Assembly (NCBI RefSeq): GCF_000961885.1
Contig: NZ_JZKH01000027.1
Span: 25,678-89,677, forward strand
DNA from: Streptomyces rubellomurinus
GTDB lineage: Bacteria; Actinomycetota; Actinomycetes; Streptomycetales; Streptomycetaceae
Direction of reading: 5' to 3'
Length of the DNA: 64,000 nucleotides
Under the pieces are notes generated by a model that was not told the origin of the DNA, ran no database searches, and was given only the letters and a program-made list of their open reading frames with translations. Of the stretch, positions 60,400-64,000 are shown piece after piece (the first letter of the stretch is position 1; the number at the start of each line of letters is the position of its first letter). A program made the translations under genes and the position numbers.

Positions 60400-60417
60400 T
60401 TCGTTCTCCCGGGTGCT

Positions 60418-60759
60418 TCAGGACGGTTTGCGGTGGCGGCCCGGCGCCTTGTCCGGCCGACCCGGGGTCGGGTGGCCCGGGGTCGGGTGGCCCGGGGTCG
60501 ACCCGTCCGACCTCACCACGCCGTCGCCCTCGACGCCGTACAGCGCCCGCTGCGCGGCGGCGTAGTCCTCCACCACCGCGTCGGGCAGCCACTGGTAGCC
60601 GTCCCAGCGCATGATCAGCCGCGGCTCGTCCGGCGTCACGTGGGCGCCGACGCGCTGCCCGTCCGCCAGCCGCACCGCCCGCAACTTCCCGACCGGGCGC
60701 CGCCGTTGCTCCCGCCGCGCGGCCCACTCCGCCAGCGACTCGTCCTCGTCCTCACGCAT
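60418..60759 (-). CDS. DUF6087-like small protein
   Basis: A 113-residue soluble protein. Residues EDESLAEWAARREQRRRPVGKLRAV and HVTPDEPRLIMRWDGYQWLP resemble DUF6087 proteins of streptomycetes as I remember them. The C-terminus is a short Pro/Gly/His repeat (GHPTPGHPTPGRP) from 15-bp tandem units, and ends basic (APGRHRKPS). ATG 60759 is used; an upstream in-frame start at 60795 adds a basic stretch. Role unknown. Confidence 0.6.
   Translation of the reverse strand: MREDEDESLAEWAARREQRRRPVGKLRAVRLADGQRVGAHVTPDEPRLIMRWDGYQWLPDAVVEDYAAAQRALYGVEGDGVVRSDGSTPGHPTPGHPTPGRPDKAPGRHRKPS
60462..60501. repeat. 15-bp tandem repeats inside the DUF6087-like gene
   Basis: CCCGGGGTCGGGTGG at 60462-60476 and 60477-60491, then a partial third copy to 60501. 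They encode GHPTP units. Confidence 0.85.
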
Positions 60760-60833
60760 CGCCCCAGTCTGGCCTGCCGGGCGGCGGCGCGGCACCCGGC
60801 TTCACTCGTCCGGGGGACGGCGGCGTTCGCGAA

Positions 60834-61739
60834 TCACCCTTCGTCGGGCGTGAGTTCGGCGGCGAGGCGGCGCAGCTCCGGCCCGTACTCGGGGTCGGCG
60901 AGGGCGGTGGCGAACTGGGCGCGCAGGTAGGCGACGGGGTTGCCGGTGTCGTACCAGGTGCCGTCGATGACCTGCCCGTACACGGCGCGGCGGGCCGCGT
61001 AGGCGTTGATCGCGTCGGTCAGGTACACCTCGTCCTCCGGCTTCTCGTGCCAGCGGCGGGTGAGTTCGCGGATCTCGTCGACGATGCCCGGGGTGACCAC
61101 GTAGCCGCCGATGGCCGCGTAGGCGGACGGCGCGTCGGCCGGCTTCGGCTTCTCCACCAGGCCGCTGATCCGCAGCGACCCGCCGCCGAGGTCCTCCTTC
61201 ACCACCGGCACGCCGTAGCGGTACGAGTCCTCCGGCGCCATCGGCATCAGCGCCAGCACCGGCGCGTTCGTCTGCTCGTACGCCCGGACCAGCTGCTGCG
61301 CGCGGGGCACCTCGGCGACGAACACGTCGTCCGGCCACAGCACCAGGAACGGCTCGTCCCCGAAGTGCCGCGCCGCGTTCAGCACCGGGGTGCCGTTGCC
61401 GTACGGGCCCTGCTGGTAGAGGTAGCTGATGTGGCCCTTGCGGGCCAGCTCCCCGATCTCCTCGACGGCGTCCGCGAACGCCGCCTTGCCGTCCCGGCGC
61501 AGCTGCTCGACCAGCACCGGGTTGGGGCGGAAGTGCTCCTGGATCAGGCTCTTGTCGCCCGACACGACGATGGTGATGTCGGTGACGCCGGAATCCACCA
61601 GCTCCCGGACGGTGTGCTCGATCACCGGCTTGTCCCCGACCGGCAGCATCTCCTTCGGGGTCGCCTTGGTCATGGGCAGCAGCCGGGAGCCCAGCCCCGC
61701 CGCCGGGATGACGGCACGGCGGATCGTCTTGGGAGCCAT
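60834..61739 (-). CDS. galU: UTP-glucose-1-phosphate uridylyltransferase
   Basis: A 301-residue nucleotidyltransferase that makes UDP-glucose for glycans and trehalose. AVIPAAGLGSRLLPMTKATPKEMLPVGDKP, seen in pieces such as GLGSRLLPMTKATPKEMLP near 15-33, is the signature; VLWPDDVFV, GVPVVKEDLGGG, GLVEKPKPADAPS and WYDTGNPVAYLRAQ complete the family pattern. ATG 61739 follows GAGAGGG. It is a single gene bordered by the DUF6087-like gene and a long intergenic region. Confidence 0.94.
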   Translation of the reverse strand: MAPKTIRRAVIPAAGLGSRLLPMTKATPKEMLPVGDKPVIEHTVRELVDSGVTDITIVVSGDKSLIQEHFRPNPVLVEQLRRDGKAAFADAVEEIGELARKGHISYLYQQGPYGNGTPVLNAARHFGDEPFLVLWPDDVFVAEVPRAQQLVRAYEQTNAPVLALMPMAPEDSYRYGVPVVKEDLGGGSLRISGLVEKPKPADAPSAYAAIGGYVVTPGIVDEIRELTRRWHEKPEDEVYLTDAINAYAARRAVYGQVIDGTWYDTGNPVAYLRAQFATALADPEYGPELRRLAAELTPDEG

Positions 61740-62288
61740 GTGACCCTCTCTCAGGTGTGTCGACACTCGCGCGCGGCCGCCGTCCCACCGCGGCCGTCGG
61801 CCGACGCTACCAACGCCGCGGGCATGATCATCCACCGTGCGGGATCGGGAAGTTGAACACCTTCGCACGGTCGGCCCAACAGCGCGGCGCGAGGTTGACG
61901 CCGGCTGCCACGGCCGGTCCGCCCGGGGGCCAATTTTCGCCCTTCATGGGCTGAGGGCCCAGGCGGCTCAGCTTTTCAGCGGCACCCACCGATCGGCCCG
62001 CGCGAGAACCGCAAGCCGCACCCCGCCCCGAACCGGCTACCCCCCGAGGGGCCCTCTGGCTCCCTGTGCCGCGACCCGCGACACCAAGGGCCAATTCTCA
62101 CCCTGAGTCGCCCCAGCATCGGCGGACGGACACCGCCCGCCCCGAGGCTTGGACCCTCCTTCTCAGCGCCCGGGGGTCGACCCGGGTCGGTGAAAGAAGG
62201 AAACCAACGACCAAGGCCGTGACAGAATGGTGAATCGAGCTCACTCACGGTTCATTCATCTCGTCCGGCGACCAGGGCGGGGGCTTTG
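61740..62288. other. Intergenic region, 549 bp, with a repeated GGCCAATT motif
   Basis: No gene is seen. GGCCAATTTTCGCCCT (61928-61943) and GGCCAATTCTCACCCT (62089-62104) are two copies of a 16-base motif, 161 bases apart; a related element lies at 63944. The last 90 bases are AT-richer and carry TGACAG at 62220-62225 and TGAAT...ATTCA near the start of the helix-turn-helix gene, a likely promoter and operator. Confidence 0.5.
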
Positions 62289-63259
62289 ATGGACGCGCGA
62301 GACGACACCCCATCGGTCGAGCAGGCTGCCGAGGTGTTCGCGGCAGAGCTCGCCTACTGGCGTGAGGTGCGCGGACTGCCCAGGCGGGAACTGGCCCGCA
62401 AGATGGGGTTCGACCCCTCGTACGTGAGCCACGTGGAGTCTGGGCGGCACAAGCCGACCGAGGACTTCGCTCGCCGCGCAGAGGAAACCCTCAATGCGGG
62501 CAAGGCCATTTGGACGCGCTGGCTGGAGTACGAGGCCGCCAAGTCCCGTACGGCGCCATCCGCGACCCCATCAGCTCCGCGCCGGCCCGAGCAGCCGTAC
62601 GCGACGGGTTCAGCGATCATCGTGGCGCACGACGGCGCCCGGCTGGATTACGACGGCTCCGAGTACCGGCTGACGATGCGCCGACTGCTGCGGAACACCG
62701 GCAGCGAACCGATCACCCGCTACCTGATCCGCATCAGCGTCGACCGCTACCCCGGCGAGCCCGAACGCTCCAACGCCCACTACCGCGAACACCCGCTGAC
62801 CTGGGGCGAACTCGCACTCACCGCGAACTGCCGCGGAGAGGCGATGCGCTGGCAGGCCAAGCACGACCGCGACGCGTTCAAGGAGGTGTGGCTGCTCTTC
62901 GAGAACGAGCACGGCCGCTTCCCGCTCTACCCAGGCGAGGAGATCTGGATCGAGTACGCCTACTCGGTCGGCGAGGAAAGTGGGGCCGCTGGTTCCAGCG
63001 CGCGGTCCGCCTGCCCACCGAGCATCTGGAAGTCGAACTCGCCTTCCCGGCCGACCTCGACCCAGCGGTGTGGGGCATGGAGACGTCCATGACTGCCGAG
63101 GCAGCACCCTTGCGGACCGCCCCGATCCGTCGTGATGAGGACGGGATGCGCGTCTTCTCCTGGAGCACCTCCGCACCAGCCCTCCACGCCCGGTACCGTC
63201 TCGAATGGCGATTCCGGGCCCAACCCGAACGCGACACGACCCAAGGGGAGTTCAGGTGA
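62289..63259 (+). pseudogene. XRE-type helix-turn-helix regulator with a 1-base frameshift
   Basis: The reading starts at ATG 62289 with a helix-turn-helix (WREVRGLPRRELARKMG, DPSYVSHVESGRHKP, about residues 20-65), a linker, and a beta-rich domain of ~150 residues I cannot name (LTMRRLLRNTGSEPITRYLI, YPGEEIWIEYAYSVGEE). Near 62981 it shifts by -1: the first frame runs to a stop at 63092 as Ser/Arg/Pro-rich nonsense, while the other frame continues as KWGRWFQRAVRLPTEHLEVELAFP to a stop at 63257-63259. One missing A in GGAAAG restores it. The restored end overlaps the deformylase start (GTGA). Either a real mutation, a sequencing error, or slippage. Confidence 0.75.
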
Positions 63260-63825
63260 TCCAGGTGCGGCCCAGCGAGCAGATGCGTGATCTCGGCGTC
63301 GTCCAGGAAGGCGACCCCGTCCTCGCCGAGCCCGCCCGCCCGTTCGACCTGCCCGCCGAGCGCCAGGCCGCCGAGCAAGTGATCGAGAGGCTGTTCGCCG
63401 CAATGGAGCGCATCAGCCAGGTCCACCCTTTCGCCAAGGGGATGGGCATCGCGGCGCCCCAGATCGGGATCGGCAGGACCGTGGCCGTCGTCCAGCCGGC
63501 GGAACCCGGAGCACCGGCGATCGTCCTGCTCAATCCGACGATCATCGACCGTTCCAACGAGACGGACGACCAGTACGAAGGCTGCCTCTCCTTCTTCGAC
63601 GTCCGCGGCGTGGTCCCCCGACCATTGCGGATCACCGTGGAGACCACCACGCTCGATGGTCGGCTGGCGGCCACCACGTACGAACGAGGACTCGCTCGCC
63701 TGATCCACCACGAGATCGACCACCTCGACGGCCTGCTCTACACCGCGCGGATGCGTAACGGCGTCGCACCCATTCCCGTCGAGCAGTATCGGCAGAGTGG
63801 CCACGCCTGGGCCTACGAGCAGTAA
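63256..63825 (+). CDS. def: Peptide deformylase (accessory)
   Basis: A 189-residue Fe/Zn deformylase that removes the N-formyl group from new proteins. All three motifs are intact: GMGIAAPQIGIG (motif 1), YEGCLSFFDVRG (Cys ligand) and RLIHHEIDHLDG (HEIDH). GTG 63256 overlaps the restored stop of the helix-turn-helix gene and has AAGGGGAG upstream. It is not in the fmt context of a housekeeping def, so it is probably an extra copy, perhaps giving resistance to deformylase inhibitors such as actinonin or acting on a special substrate (inference). Confidence 0.9.
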   Translation: MIQVRPSEQMRDLGVVQEGDPVLAEPARPFDLPAERQAAEQVIERLFAAMERISQVHPFAKGMGIAAPQIGIGRTVAVVQPAEPGAPAIVLLNPTIIDRSNETDDQYEGCLSFFDVRGVVPRPLRITVETTTLDGRLAATTYERGLARLIHHEIDHLDGLLYTARMRNGVAPIPVEQYRQSGHAWAYEQ

Positions 63826-63910
63826 GCGAGGCACAGAGCACCGGCGCGGCCGGGGGCAGTAACCACCAGCCCAGCACCGACGAAATGGCGTTGACCTCAA
63901 GGGATTTCTG

Positions 63911-63946
63911 GGCGCCCGGCGCGGCGAGCTCGCCGCGCCGGGCGCC
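63911..63946. terminator. 36-base perfect palindrome after def
   Basis: An 18-bp perfect inverted repeat with no spacer, centred on GAGCTC, starts 86 bases after the def stop and probably terminates it. The GCCAAT motif follows at once. Confidence 0.7.
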
Positions 63947-64000
63947 AATATTTGCCCCGCACATTTCCCGGGGCCCCTCCCCCTCCCCCCGCCCCTCCCC

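Larger units (their letters stand above)
61928..63957. repeat. Dispersed GCCAAT(N)TTNGCCC motif, three copies
   Basis: Copies at 61928-61943, 62089-62104 and 63944-63957 share the core GCCAATWTTNGCCC with 1-3 changes. Two lie before and one after the regulator-deformylase pair. Confidence 0.5.

Noticed and set aside
62981..62990. Programmed -1 frameshift in the XRE gene
   Set aside because: GGAAAGT is not a proper X-XXY-YYZ slippery heptamer and no pseudoknot is evident; mutation or sequencing error is simpler. It was kept as a frameshift, not as programmed recoding.

Overview
The window is very GC-rich (roughly 70% or more), uses GTG starts freely and keeps its AT-rich bases for promoters. 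Its gene order matches the obg-rne-mre-ndk-folC-valS-clpX-clpP-tig region known from Streptomyces chromosomes. Ribosomal, cell-shape and protease proteins are clearly actinobacterial. I infer a Streptomycetaceae chromosome (Streptomyces or Kitasatospora). There is no rRNA, no CRISPR array and no insertion sequence.

Layout. (1) 1-7.4 kb: tail of an unknown gene, then a minus-strand block read from high to low coordinates: the radical-SAM-associated protein (TIGR03936-like), RNase E/G, L21, L27 and Obg. (2) 7.7-13.7 kb: a plus-strand membrane glycosyltransferase and a small orphan gene sit between the two radical-SAM-related genes, followed by an M14 carboxypeptidase. (3) 13.8-22.6 kb: rodA, PBP2, mreD, mreC and mreB (the elongasome, used in spore-wall synthesis in streptomycetes), then ndk, a DUF4233-like gene and folC. 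(4) 22.8-27.7 kb: a probable insertion between folC and valS: a GT2 synthase, UDP-GlcNAc 2-epimerase, a secreted GH18 chitinase under a DasR-like operator, and an unknown gene. (5) 28-37 kb: valS, two paralogous Pro/Gln/Tyr-rich membrane-anchored proteins, then clpX, clpP2, clpP1 (ClgR-like box) and tig. (6) 37.3-47.9 kb: tRNA-Pro and tRNA-Gly, several small unknown genes, a SpoIIE-type phosphatase, rpiB, bioY, an amino-acid permease, a DsbA/Rv2466c-like protein and pepN. (7) 48-54.8 kb: aconitase, whose divergent promoter region holds an iron box and two copies of an 18-bp palindrome; an ECF sigma factor with a membrane partner; an orphan PIN toxin; a secreted SodC-like protein; and argF with an ARG box. 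(8) 54.9-64 kb: a Hen1-Pnkp RNA-repair pair with overlapping stop and start, dapD, a DUF6087-like gene, galU, and a helix-turn-helix gene broken by a 1-base frameshift and overlapping a non-housekeeping peptide deformylase.

Themes. Most convergent pairs are separated by long, near-perfect hairpins with tiny loops, probably bidirectional terminators. Short tandem duplications (14-30 bp) recur at gene ends and inside linkers. The parts most worth a second look are the Hen1-Pnkp cassette, the broken XRE-deformylase pair with its repeated flanking motif, the twin palindrome between aconitase and the sigma factor, and the glycan/chitin insertion between folC and valS.
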